Shown here: piece by piece, positions 45,401-53,372 of the stretch
Layout of the letters: each line of letters opens with the position of its first letter
Numbering within the stretch: the first letter of the stretch is position 1
Source: CAZCTC01 sp964501335
GTDB taxonomy: Bacteria; Chloroflexota; Anaerolineae; B4-G1; SLSP01
NCBI GenBank assembly: GCA_964501335.1
Contig: CAZCTC010000051.1
Coordinates: forward strand, 1 to 57,060
Reading direction: 5' to 3'
Length of the DNA stretch: 57,060 bases
Notes under the pieces: model-generated
Databases searched by the model: none
What the model was told of the DNA's origin: nothing
Seen by the model: only the letters and a program-made list of their open reading frames with translations
Translations under genes and position numbers: made by a program

Positions 45401-48400
45401 CTTTGAGCTGGATCATAACACGGATCTGATCAGCCCTACGCTCTACACCAATCCCAATTACGATTGGAGTGATGCGATTACCCGGTTGAAGGGTGTGGCG
45501 TTGTTGCAGCTGACGATGCCGGGCGCGCCCACCATTTATTATGGGGACGAAGTCGGCCTGGTCGGGCCGGTGGCTTATTCCGGCGGCAAGTGGGAAGACG
45601 ATCCTTATAATCGCCAGCCGTATCCCTGGTTGGATGCGAGCGGCACGCCTTTCTACACCCATTTGCAAAGTGAAACGACGCAGTCGTTGCTGCGCAATTA
45701 CTATATCAAACTGACAGGCCTGCGGAACGTTCATCCGGCGCTGCGCACGGGATCGTTTGATACGCTGCACGTGGACGATGAGCAGAATGTCTACATCTAT
45801 GGCCGGAAGTGGATTTCCGGTCCCCAGAGCGATGTGGCCATTGTGCTGATTAACCGCCAGACCACAGCTCAGACCATCACTGTGGATCTGAACGGATATG
45901 TGGGGGTCGGTGCGGTCTTTACCGAGGTTTTGAACAGTAATGCGGTTTATACCGCGACCGCGGGATCGATCACCGTACCGAATGTGCCGGCGATGAACGG
46001 CGCTGTGTTGGTGATGAAGAGCGGGGCGGTGGAACCTTTGGTGGCCCCGACCGGTGTGGTGGCGACTGAGCGGACCTCGGAAGTTCAGCTGGACTGGGTT
46101 TCGGTGATGGGTGCCGCAGGGTACAATGTTTACCGGTCTCTGGTCTCCGGCGGCGGTTATACCCGCGTGGCTACCGGTACAACGGATACCTCGGTTATCG
46201 ATACCGGTCTGGTTAACGGGAGTTGGTATTACTACATTGTAACTGCGGTGGACGGGAACGGTCTGGAAAGCGCTCCTTCGGAAGAAGTGGTCGCGTTGCC
46301 GCATTACACCATTGATTATATCTGGGAAGCCGAGATCTTCTCGCCGGCAGAAATTACCAAGACTTTGGGGATTGTGCCGACAGAACCGATCTCTGGTGGT
46401 ATTTACATTTTGGGCGGCATGGTAGCGCCGGGAACGGGTGTCATTGGTTTGACGCCGAATCTGATCGCTCAGGTGGGGTATGGACCGGCGGGGTCTTCTC
46501 CGTATACCTGGACGACCTGGGTAGATGCTTCCTACAATGGGGAGTATAACCCGGGTATGGGGGCTTTTGATGCCTTTGTAGCGACATTGCTGCCTGAGGA
46601 GCCCGGTGAGTACAATTATGTTTATCGCTTCTCCGTCACCCGGGGACGCGATTGGATTTATGGGGATATGAATACAGGGTACTACTATCTGTATCCTGAG
46701 TCTATTCCGAATCCTGGGTTGCTGCATGTGACGGATACCGGCGATATCACGCCGACGGTTGCTCCGACCAATCTCCAGGTCATTCACTGGGGCCCCGACC
46801 ACATCACCACGGCCTGGGATCCGGTGGCGGCCGAGGATTTGTATGCTTACGAAGTCTACCGGTACGGCATGGGTGAGACTTCGGCGCAGGCGGTGCGGAT
46901 TGCGCGGGTGATTACGCCCACAACGATCTTCACAGATACGACGGTGGATGCGGGGCGCTATTACACCTACAGTGTGCGCGCTCTGGATACCTCGTTTAAC
47001 GCTTCCGGGCTTTCCAACTGGGCGACGGGGCAGGCTGTGCCGCGGCTGGTCGAGATCCGGTATCGGGTCACGGTGCCGGCCTTTACGCCGTCCAGCGCGA
47101 CCGTCTTCATCGCGGGCGATAATTCCACGACCTTTGGGGCTTCCTGGAATCCGGGCGCCCAGCCGATGATCAAGATCAGCCCGACGTTGTGGGTTTACAC
47201 AGGTACGGCGATGGAAGATACTGAACTTCAGTATAAGTTCACGCGCGGGGCCTGGGATACGGTGGAGTATTGGGGCGATGTTACGGGCCTCAACAACCGT
47301 CATATGATGGTGAGTTACGGCACGACCGGTGTGATGACTCACGAAGTGACGGTTTATAACTGGACCGATCCTGTCGTGGCTGAGGCCTATCCGGCGGCTG
47401 ATGCGAGTGTATGGGATACTGCCCGGCCGATCAGCGTGACCTTCAGCCATCAACTGGATCTGACCAAGATCAACTCTTCGACGTTGACGCTGGTCGATTC
47501 TCGTGGTCAGACCTATACCGGCACCTTCGGATTTGATGAGATCATCGAAGCGCCGTATGTGACCAAGACGGTGATGATCTTCACGCCGACGGTTCCGTTG
47601 ACCACGACCCGGCGATATACGGTGACTCTGAACCGCACCGGTTATGTGGCGACTGCCAGCGGCAGCACGATGCAGGAGAATGCGGTCTGGAGCTTCGGCA
47701 CGGCGATGCCTTATGCCGTGCTTTCTATCTCGAACCAGACGGCCTTCGCCGGTGGTACGCCGGCTCCGGGGACCAATGTGACCTTCACCGTGGTCGTGCG
47801 GAATTCGGGTGCCGGGAATGCTACGGGAGTGCAGATCGTCGATACGTTGCCGGCGACGGTGAACGGTTCTTCGTTGAATGTGACCCGGGATATCACGGCG
47901 GGCGATGCGGTGACCTTTACCCTGCCTGCTGTGATCAACTCGCGCTTCCCCATTGGGACGAACTGGATTACCAATACGGCCACCTACACCTATGAGGGTG
48001 AAGTGCAGGCTGCCTCTACCGGCTTTACGGTGACGGCAGCTCCGAGTTTGGGGATCACCAATCAGGCTACCTTCCCCGGCGGTGTTCCGACTCTTGGGAA
48101 TCCCGTCACCTATACGGTGGTGGTGCGCAACACGGGCTCCGCGGATGCAGCGGGGGTGCGGGTCGTTGATACTCGATGGGGTGGATTGATTGCCCTGGAT
48201 ACGACCGGGATGGTGACTGCCGGCGAGGGGATTACTTTCACGATTGTGGAAACTCTTCCCAGTACTTTGATGCCGGGCACGACCTGGTTTACCAACACGG
48301 CGACCTATACGTATGAGACGGAAATCCGGTCGGCTGCGGTGGGCTTTACCATGACGGCCAATCCGGTCCTGACGATCACCAAGTCGGTGGCAATTGCAGG

Positions 48401-49058
48401 CGGTACGGCGATTCCGGGGCGTGCAGTCACCTATACGGTGGTGGTGCGCAATACGGGGACGGCGGATGCTGCGAACGTGCAGATCGTCGATACGTTGCCG
48501 GTGAGTGTCACGGGGAGTTCGTTGAATGTGACGCGCAATATTACGGCGGGCGATGCGGTGACCTTTACCCTGCCCGGTGTCTTGAGCGCGGCCTTCCCGG
48601 TGGGGTCGACCTGGGTGACGAACACGGCCGTCTACACATACGGAAGTGAATCGAAGTCGGCGCAGGCCGGTTTCCAGGTGGAAAATACGGTAACGCCGCA
48701 GCTGGTTATCACCAAGATGGTGTCGACCGGTGCGAGTGTCTGGACCAACAGTCGGGTGACTTACACCATTGTGGTGCGCAACGATGGTCTGGGCGATGCT
48801 GCGGGTGTCCGGATCACGGATACGCTGCCGATGGGAATGTCGGGAGCCGGGCTGGATGTAACTCGCACGATTACAGCCGGTGCTGCGGTGACCTTCACCT
48901 TGGTGGCGACCACTCCGGCTTCGTTCGCCAATGGGACGACCTGGATTACGAACACCGCCTGGTTTGCTTACAATGGCCAGAGCGGTTCGGCTCAGGCCGG
49001 CTTCCAGGTACGGAACTATCAGGTTGTGTTGCCGATTGTGATTAAAAACAGTCGGTAA
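42423..49058 (+). CDS. Giant secreted GH13 amylase/pullulanase-like protein
   Basis: 2211 residues from ATG 42423 (AAAGGGGG upstream, signal peptide about 1-34). The frame opens at 42246, but that leader covers a hairpin. Order: two repeats of about 220 residues resembling the GlucodextN/CBM9-type module; an immunoglobulin-like alpha-amylase N domain (about 478-610); a GH13 barrel (about 629-1200) with nucleophile D867 (DGWRLDVGG), acid/base E904 (VGEEWG) and D988 (DSHDTNR). Then fibronectin III, an E-set-like insert, a second fibronectin III (about 1446), a CBM20/48-like starch-binding domain (about 1543-1645), a Big_5 domain and four DUF11 repeats (about 1763-2200). It ends LPIVIKNSR, a tail I recall from Chloroflexota secreted proteins. 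Acts on starch-like glucans outside the cell. Confidence 0.88.
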   Translation: MNRKIWHTLLVWAMLIGMLSPIAPGAVAPLPVRAEPGTVVLDGVRDASYVRIASDPAGDLNGPNGWEGTHWTDLTDLYVTADATNLYVYATLYAYTPTVSSGQIGLVLDVDGNPNSGGTSDPWGNAIAFAYNKVDNMAPPAKVLPDFVIRGNLANGREGGDNGWTEFRTWNGTDWEGSGDNWGGISSGTSMSGTHIAYGAGQGVEFSISLASINNPNPADVHLQLFTTQSGTSKGAYDTVPSDDQSSGWDDATTETKLVSVPLAVDAANDLASVMTGVASVGWMDMTRLHVWSDYNTLHLYIPNAYTQTVSGGQIGLAIDTHSGGGSSDPWGNGITYAYTATYQNLGAISVIAPESILPDYMIRGNVYSGGNGWTELRTWNGSDWNTGGGVNWGGLESGNGPIQSGAKVAWSEGDGLYLTIPFADIGDVKVGNAINLEFFGTQGGASKGVFDTLPSDDQATGWDTPTTQRFYATYVIPDVKKPAAKHDNVIWGSDLYHDSRDPMYRTPGGPVTTGTTVTLRLRAANNDLTAAKARIYDDRTNLVTTLKMTRVAEDASYEWWEVAVPASSLPTVYWYRFIAIDGTATRYYEDDSGRTGGVGMDYGTSGDINWQLTVYDPAFQTPNWVKNAIFYQIFPDRFRDGNASNLLTAGSFFYNEPGGTITRSLAVNWNTSICDPRAEGPCSGTYSKNFYGGDLQGIREKLDYLQTLGVTAIYLNPVFESPSNHKYDTANYMAIDDNFGDQSTFISLTQELHARGMHLVLDGVFNHTSSDSIYFDRYGRYPQVGACESLTSPYRGWYYFREVTPGTGTCAGEGGTKSATYESWFGYDSLPKLRANNTAARNLIWADGTNSVAPFWMQYADGWRLDVGGDVDPGTLNDVSNDYWEGFRNATHAVNPNTYIVGEEWGNASSWTLGGEWDATMNYQFGTAIMGFWRDEPFTDNDHNSGSSAGQINPLKPSELDERLHYLQERYAPEAFAAMMNLIDSHDTNRALFELDHNTDLISPTLYTNPNYDWSDAITRLKGVALLQLTMPGAPTIYYGDEVGLVGPVAYSGGKWEDDPYNRQPYPWLDASGTPFYTHLQSETTQSLLRNYYIKLTGLRNVHPALRTGSFDTLHVDDEQNVYIYGRKWISGPQSDVAIVLINRQTTAQTITVDLNGYVGVGAVFTEVLNSNAVYTATAGSITVPNVPAMNGAVLVMKSGAVEPLVAPTGVVATERTSEVQLDWVSVMGAAGYNVYRSLVSGGGYTRVATGTTDTSVIDTGLVNGSWYYYIVTAVDGNGLESAPSEEVVALPHYTIDYIWEAEIFSPAEITKTLGIVPTEPISGGIYILGGMVAPGTGVIGLTPNLIAQVGYGPAGSSPYTWTTWVDASYNGEYNPGMGAFDAFVATLLPEEPGEYNYVYRFSVTRGRDWIYGDMNTGYYYLYPESIPNPGLLHVTDTGDITPTVAPTNLQVIHWGPDHITTAWDPVAAEDLYAYEVYRYGMGETSAQAVRIARVITPTTIFTDTTVDAGRYYTYSVRALDTSFNASGLSNWATGQAVPRLVEIRYRVTVPAFTPSSATVFIAGDNSTTFGASWNPGAQPMIKISPTLWVYTGTAMEDTELQYKFTRGAWDTVEYWGDVTGLNNRHMMVSYGTTGVMTHEVTVYNWTDPVVAEAYPAADASVWDTARPISVTFSHQLDLTKINSSTLTLVDSRGQTYTGTFGFDEIIEAPYVTKTVMIFTPTVPLTTTRRYTVTLNRTGYVATASGSTMQENAVWSFGTAMPYAVLSISNQTAFAGGTPAPGTNVTFTVVVRNSGAGNATGVQIVDTLPATVNGSSLNVTRDITAGDAVTFTLPAVINSRFPIGTNWITNTATYTYEGEVQAASTGFTVTAAPSLGITNQATFPGGVPTLGNPVTYTVVVRNTGSADAAGVRVVDTRWGGLIALDTTGMVTAGEGITFTIVETLPSTLMPGTTWFTNTATYTYETEIRSAAVGFTMTANPVLTITKSVAIAGGTAIPGRAVTYTVVVRNTGTADAANVQIVDTLPVSVTGSSLNVTRNITAGDAVTFTLPGVLSAAFPVGSTWVTNTAVYTYGSESKSAQAGFQVENTVTPQLVITKMVSTGASVWTNSRVTYTIVVRNDGLGDAAGVRITDTLPMGMSGAGLDVTRTITAGAAVTFTLVATTPASFANGTTWITNTAWFAYNGQSGSAQAGFQVRNYQVVLPIVIKNSR

Positions 49059-49081
49059 CGGTTTTTCGGTGACGACTCAGT

Positions 49082-49123
49082 AAATAAATTTCGCGGGCGG
49101 CCTGCCGCCCGCGAAATTTATTT
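49082..49123 (+). terminator. Amylase gene terminator
   Basis: Perfect 19-bp stem (49082-49100 with 49105-49123), loop CCTG, about 24 nt after the stop, with TTTTAA. Confidence 0.8.
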
Positions 49124-49141
49124 TAATACGAAAACCCACCC

Positions 49142-49169
49142 TTTATTCTGGGGTGTGGAATGTTATAAT
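49142..49169 (+). promoter_or_regulatory. Candidate pcm promoter
   Basis: TATAAT at 49164-49169 is perfect; the -35 (TTTATT, 49142-49147, 16-bp spacer) is poor. Confidence 0.35.
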
Positions 49170-49220
49170 GGTCCAAAATCGGCCGGGGCGTGATACCGGC
49201 TGGATCGAGGATGGTAGAGT

Positions 49221-49874
49221 ATGGAGCGGGATGTAGTACAGGCACGAGAGGCGATGGTGGCGTTGATCCGTTCGCGGGGCGTGCGGAATCCGGCAGTCCT
49301 GGCGGCTATGCAGCGAGTTCCCCGGCATTGTTTTGTCGGAGAAGAGGACCGGTTGGTGGCTTACAGCGATACTCCCCTGGCGATTGGTTACCGACAGACG
49401 ATCTCACAGCCTTACATTGTAGCGTTGATGACGGAAGCTTTAGAGTTACAGGCGGGGAGCCGGGTGTTGGAGATCGGCACGGGGTCCGGGTACCAGGCAG
49501 CGGTGCTGGCCGAGATGGGCGTGGAAGTTCACACCGTGGAAAAGATCCCTCAGCTTTACGATCAGGCGCGGAACCGGTTGGCCGCTTTGGGATATCAGGT
49601 GTATTGCCATTTGGGCGACGGTTGTGTGGGATGGATGGAGGGAGCGCCCTATGCTGCGGTGGTGGTGACGGCTGCACCGATGGAAGTGCCCCCTGCCTTG
49701 CTGGCTCAACTGGGTGATAGGGGACGGATGGTAATTCCGTTGGGGCCGGCGGGCGGCGAACAGACTTTATGGAAGATCGTTCGCGAAGGAGAGGATTTTC
49801 GATGGCGTGAGATGGGGGCGGTAGCGTTTGTGCCCTTGATGCCCTGCGGGCGGGTTGATCTCAGGCTTTCCTGA
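49221..49874 (+). CDS. pcm: Protein-L-isoaspartate O-methyltransferase
   Basis: 217 residues, the usual length. Repairs isoaspartyl residues in damaged proteins using S-adenosylmethionine. N-terminal region with RGVRNPAVLAAMQRVPRH; substrate/SAM segment QTISQPYIVALMTEAL; SAM motif I VLEIGTGSGYQAAVLAEMG; motif II region YAAVVVTAAP. All hallmark residues present. Only a weak ribosome site (GGATGG). Single gene; a hairpin element follows. Confidence 0.92.
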   Translation: MERDVVQAREAMVALIRSRGVRNPAVLAAMQRVPRHCFVGEEDRLVAYSDTPLAIGYRQTISQPYIVALMTEALELQAGSRVLEIGTGSGYQAAVLAEMGVEVHTVEKIPQLYDQARNRLAALGYQVYCHLGDGCVGWMEGAPYAAVVVTAAPMEVPPALLAQLGDRGRMVIPLGPAGGEQTLWKIVREGEDFRWREMGAVAFVPLMPCGRVDLRLS

Positions 49875-49892
49875 TGGGTAACATTTTTTGTT

Positions 49893-50013
49893 AATGTTTT
49901 GGCGCGCTTTCTGAAGCGCGCCAAAACATTGGCTTTTTTGCCCTGTGCGGTTGTTTATCAGGGTGGATCAAAAACGGTTTAAGAGCTTTTTTTCAGGCTA
50001 ACCGCACAGGTCG
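49893..50013 (+). repeat. Intergenic element, right part
   Basis: Hairpin 49893-49930 (17 bp, core GGCGCGC, loop TCTG), same stem as at 51186, followed by a T-run, a divergent stretch and ctttttttcaggctaaccgcacaggtcg. Left chassis missing. Likely terminates pcm. Confidence 0.7.
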
Positions 50014-50060
50014 AAAGAATTTTTTACTGACGGGGTGTGTTCTTTTTCTTTTCGCTGGGG

Positions 50061-50066
50061 TATAAT
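50061..50066 (+). promoter_or_regulatory. Candidate -10 box for the DUF2085 gene
   Basis: TATAAT 40 nt before the ATG. No good -35 box at 16-18 bp (TGTTCT at best). Confidence 0.35.
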
Positions 50067-50106
50067 TCCTCGAAGTTTTTCTATATTCAGAGTCGCAGGA
50101 GCTAAA

Positions 50107-50922
50107 ATGCGGTCCCCCTTTTCACCCTGGTTGAGCTGGAGTGGTTTGATTCTCGCGATTGTTCTTGTCGCAGCCGGTATTTTCCTTTCTCCGCCGGATC
50201 TGTTGCGCAAAGCAGATTATGTCGGGGCGGCGGTTTGTCATCGGATCCCCTCTCATTCCTTTTTTATCGATAACCATCAGACGCCTTTGTGCGCGCGTTG
50301 TACCGGCACTTTTCCCGGAGTGTTGACCGGACTGGTGTTGCAGTGGTTTGTCTTTCGGCGGCGACGGGCCATCGGTTTTCCGGAATGGAAGCTGTTTATT
50401 CCGTTGGTGCTGTTTCTGGGTTTCTTTGGATTGGATGGCCTTAATTCTTATACCACTTTGATTTTTAACAGTGAGAAGGGGATTTTCGGCTATGCGCCCC
50501 AGTCGATTCTGCGGTTGTTGAGCGGAACTTTGACGGGGATGGGGATGAGCGTGATTTTGCTTCCGGCGTTCAATCAGACTTTCTGGAAGGATGGGGTGCC
50601 GGGGGAGCGTTCTTTGAACTGGAAGTTGCTGGGGATTTTGATTGTGGTCGAGCTGGTTCAGGCGGCTTTGATCTATTCGCTGGAGCCGTGGCTGCTCTAT
50701 CCGGTGGCGATTTACAGTGCGCTGGGGGTTTTGACGATGTTTACGCTGCTGGGGGCGATGATTTTTGTGATGGCATTGGGCTATGACGGACGGTTCGCTG
50801 GTTGGAAGGAGGCGGTTGTGCCGTTATTGTGGGGGGTCGTCTTTGCGATGGTATTGGTCGGCGGCATCGATTGGTTGCGATTTATGATGAGCGGGACGCT
50901 GGATGGGATGCCGGGAGTATGA
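50107..50922 (+). CDS. DUF2085 integral membrane protein
   Basis: 271 residues from ATG 50107 (CAGGAGC upstream). The family signature CHRIPSHSFF followed by LCARCTGTFPG is clear. About six to seven membrane helices. Conserved Cys and His could bind metal. Function of the family is not known to me. Not obviously in an operon. Terminator at 50955-50996. Confidence 0.8.
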   Translation: MRSPFSPWLSWSGLILAIVLVAAGIFLSPPDLLRKADYVGAAVCHRIPSHSFFIDNHQTPLCARCTGTFPGVLTGLVLQWFVFRRRRAIGFPEWKLFIPLVLFLGFFGLDGLNSYTTLIFNSEKGIFGYAPQSILRLLSGTLTGMGMSVILLPAFNQTFWKDGVPGERSLNWKLLGILIVVELVQAALIYSLEPWLLYPVAIYSALGVLTMFTLLGAMIFVMALGYDGRFAGWKEAVVPLLWGVVFAMVLVGGIDWLRFMMSGTLDGMPGV

Positions 50923-50954
50923 TTTAAAGCCGGTTCGAGAAAATTTCAGAGCAT

Positions 50955-50996
50955 TTTGGGCGAGGATTCTGCCGCGGGGCAGGAGCCTCGCCCAAA
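50955..50996 (+). terminator. Terminator of the DUF2085 gene
   Basis: 11-bp outer stem (50955-50965 with 50986-50996) continued by an inner TTCTGCC/GGCAGGA arm, followed by TTTTTTA. Confidence 0.75.
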
Positions 50997-51120
50997 TTTT
51001 TTATCGGTCGAAACGTTGTGGTCAGGGAACGAATCCGGATTTTAAGAAGTCAAAGAAATAGATAACCAGATTGCTGTCTTTAACAGGTGGTTTTTTCGAT
51101 AGGTGCGGTCCGCATTTTTA

Positions 51121-51264
51121 GTGTCCCACAAAAGGCTTTTGTTCGGCTGGAAGCGCTGTGCTGGATAGGGGAGAATTTTTTTGTTTATGTTTTGGCGCGC
51201 TTTCTGAAGCGCGCCAAAACATAGGCTTTTTTTCTTTCGCTTTTCAGGGGTAACTCTACAGGTG
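51121..51264 (+). repeat. Complete intergenic element (forward), type copy
   Basis: gtgtcccacaaaaggcttttg, chassis aagcgctgtgctggataggggagaa, 17-bp hairpin 51186-51223 (core GGCGCGC, loop TCTG), then ggcttttttt, cttttcaggggtaactctacagg. About 144 bp. The ribosome site of the propeller gene follows 15 nt later. I see nothing in 50997-51120 beyond a T-run. Confidence 0.8.
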
Positions 51265-51294
51265 GAAAAATTTCAATTGACAGGAGGAGGAACG

Positions 51295-53037
51295 ATGAAA
51301 CGCTGGATATGGGTGGTTATGGCTATGTTGGCGGTACTGGTCGGAAGTATGGGAGTTGGTAGGCCGGCCGGGGCAGAACCGGTGGTGATGGCGACTCCTG
51401 GCCCGGTCAAGCCGGTAGCGTTGGGCAATGTCTGCCTGTCGACGAAGCAGGCCGGCTGGTCGAGCTGGTCGGTTTCGTATATGCCGCGAGCGGTTTATGC
51501 GCTACAGCTTGACGGCAATCAGTTGTGGGTTGGTTCTGGCGCCGGGGTGCGCCGACTGGATGTGCGGAGTCGGAAGTATGAGACCTTTTTGCCCGGGGTA
51601 ACGGCGCGCAATTTTTTACGGTTGGACGATGGGCGGATATGGGCGGTAACGTCCTATGGGTTTCAGTTTTTCGATGGGGCCGGCTGGCGATTTGTGGATG
51701 GGGGAGCCAATGCGAATGCGGCAGCTCTGGACTCGAAGGGGCAATTTTGGACGAGTATGATGATGGGGCGGCGCAGCTGGTGGTATTATGCGCCGGAGGC
51801 TGTTCCACCCGCTGAGGGGGCTCTGGTATTGCAGTCGGGTGACGGGCCGGTGTATGGGCAATTTGATTGTAATGCCTGGCCTGCGGTGTCGTTGGGTTGG
51901 TGGCGACATGAGACGCCGGTAGACTGTCTGTCCATGCGGCAGGCGGATGCTGCCTTGCGGGGGATTAATATTAATCCCTATTTGTTGGAAGTTGGCTCGA
52001 AGGGGGTTTGGTGGTCGAACGGCAATCGGCTGGGCTTTTGGGCAAATGGGAAGAATCGAGAGTGGAAGCTGTCGGTGGACCAGCTGTTTGTGATGGAAGC
52101 GGCTACTGACGGAGGCCTCTGGCTGGGAACTGAACGGGGGCTGGGGTATTTCGATCCGCGAACCGGCAAGATGCGCTGGATCGATGTGGGGTTGGATCGC
52201 TGTACGCTTACCGGTGCCGTGAGCGATGTGGCGGTTGACGGCAGGGGGCAGGTGTGGGCGGCAACGTCCAGCGGACTTTACCGTTGGGTGGCACGGAGCA
52301 ATCAATGGCAGCGTTACCCGGGTTTGGGGGATGAGGGGACGATGGCGATTCGGGATTTGGCCGTGGACGGAAACGGGACGTTGTGGGTGGCGGGGTATAG
52401 ATCGTTGTGGCGGATCAATTCCCGGGGGACGTCGGCGATGTTGAAGCCGGCCTGGGCCTGTTCTCCGGTTTTACTGACCCTGGGTATCGATGGGCAGGGG
52501 CAAATTTGGGGGGTGTCGGAGGGGTGCGGCGTGCTTTCTTATAATCCTGGAAGCCGGCAATGGGCCCAATATCTACAGGATAAGGATGCTTATTACACGA
52601 CAGCGGCCGTTGCACCTGACGGTGTTTATGTGCTGACCGGGCAGGAGTTGTGGATTTATCGGGGAGGCAACTGGGAGTCGGGAGGGGTTTTGCCGGGAAA
52701 TCCATCCGTACCCGTTTTGGAATCCGATCCGGCGGGAGGTATATGGATTTGGGATTCGCTGGGGGGATCGCTGTGGCGGTATCAAAACGGGCAGTTTACG
52801 GCTCTGGAAGAGGGCGCGGGGGCCAGTGAGCTGGCGGGGGCGGCGGTCGACGATGCGGGCCAGTTGTGGGTGGGGGTACGGGCCGGAGTGAAGCGTTACG
52901 CGGGCGGCAATTGGACGGTTTTCAAGGCGGCGGCAACGGAACAGGAAAGTGTGACCCGGGTGGTCCACACTCGCGACGGGCGGATCTGGGTGCTGCGGGG
53001 CAATGAGTTGTTGTCGTTCGATCCGGCGAAGCCGTGA
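51295..53037 (+). CDS. Secreted ligand-binding-type beta-propeller protein A
   Basis: 580 residues from ATG 51295 (AGGAGGAGG upstream). Signal peptide (about 1-27). The rest is built of propeller blades of the two-component-regulator-propeller kind: VDGRGQVWAATSSGLYRW, VDGNGTLWVAGYRSLWRI, TDGGLWLGTERGLGYFD, TRDGRIWVLRGNELLSFD. No enzyme motif, kinase or membrane anchor follows, so it is a free exported propeller. Close paralogue of the next gene (53373-55148), with the same order of blades and the same start (MKxWIWVV). Function unknown. Confidence 0.75.
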   Translation: MKRWIWVVMAMLAVLVGSMGVGRPAGAEPVVMATPGPVKPVALGNVCLSTKQAGWSSWSVSYMPRAVYALQLDGNQLWVGSGAGVRRLDVRSRKYETFLPGVTARNFLRLDDGRIWAVTSYGFQFFDGAGWRFVDGGANANAAALDSKGQFWTSMMMGRRSWWYYAPEAVPPAEGALVLQSGDGPVYGQFDCNAWPAVSLGWWRHETPVDCLSMRQADAALRGININPYLLEVGSKGVWWSNGNRLGFWANGKNREWKLSVDQLFVMEAATDGGLWLGTERGLGYFDPRTGKMRWIDVGLDRCTLTGAVSDVAVDGRGQVWAATSSGLYRWVARSNQWQRYPGLGDEGTMAIRDLAVDGNGTLWVAGYRSLWRINSRGTSAMLKPAWACSPVLLTLGIDGQGQIWGVSEGCGVLSYNPGSRQWAQYLQDKDAYYTTAAVAPDGVYVLTGQELWIYRGGNWESGGVLPGNPSVPVLESDPAGGIWIWDSLGGSLWRYQNGQFTALEEGAGASELAGAAVDDAGQLWVGVRAGVKRYAGGNWTVFKAAATEQESVTRVVHTRDGRIWVLRGNELLSFDPAKP

Positions 53038-53040
53038 ATA

Positions 53041-53366
53041 AAACGTGAAACGTAAAACGTAATGGGGAATTCGCGTGCCGCCGGGGCGGCTCTGGAAAAG
53101 ACAGATGTTTTCGGTGGCTTTCTGAAGCCGCCGAAAACATCAACAAAAAACGTTCTCTGCCTGCTTCGCACAGCGCGGCGATTCTTATGGGGAAGGCATC
53201 ATTTGCGGGGTGTTAAAAGAGATTTCACCGCGGAGCACGCGGAGATCGCAGAGAAGAGGGGAGGAGTTTTTTTTTGATTTTTTCTCTGCGTCCTCTGCGC
53301 CTATTTACAATATCTTCGATCAGTGGTGAGTCTTCCGGATAGGCTATTTTCAAAACAGAAAAGGAG
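53041..53366 (-). repeat. Reverse intergenic element with inserted CTCTGCG repeat
   Basis: Begins 4 nt after the stop with CGTGAAA heptads, then a 60-bp stretch nearly identical to 8841-8900. Hairpin 53104-53141 (17 bp, one G-T pair, loop TCTG), then reversed chassis. An inverted pair gcggagcacgcggagatcgc / tctctgcgtcctctgcgcc (53229-53302) follows, then the end aggctattttcaaaacag next to the ribosome site of the next gene. Fills 53038-53372. Confidence 0.75.
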
Positions 53367-53372
53367 TAAGCG

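Noticed and set aside
45267..47453. A 728-codon open frame antisense to the amylase gene
   Set aside because: Shadow of the GH13 gene, with composition dominated by Arg, His and Ile and no family motif.
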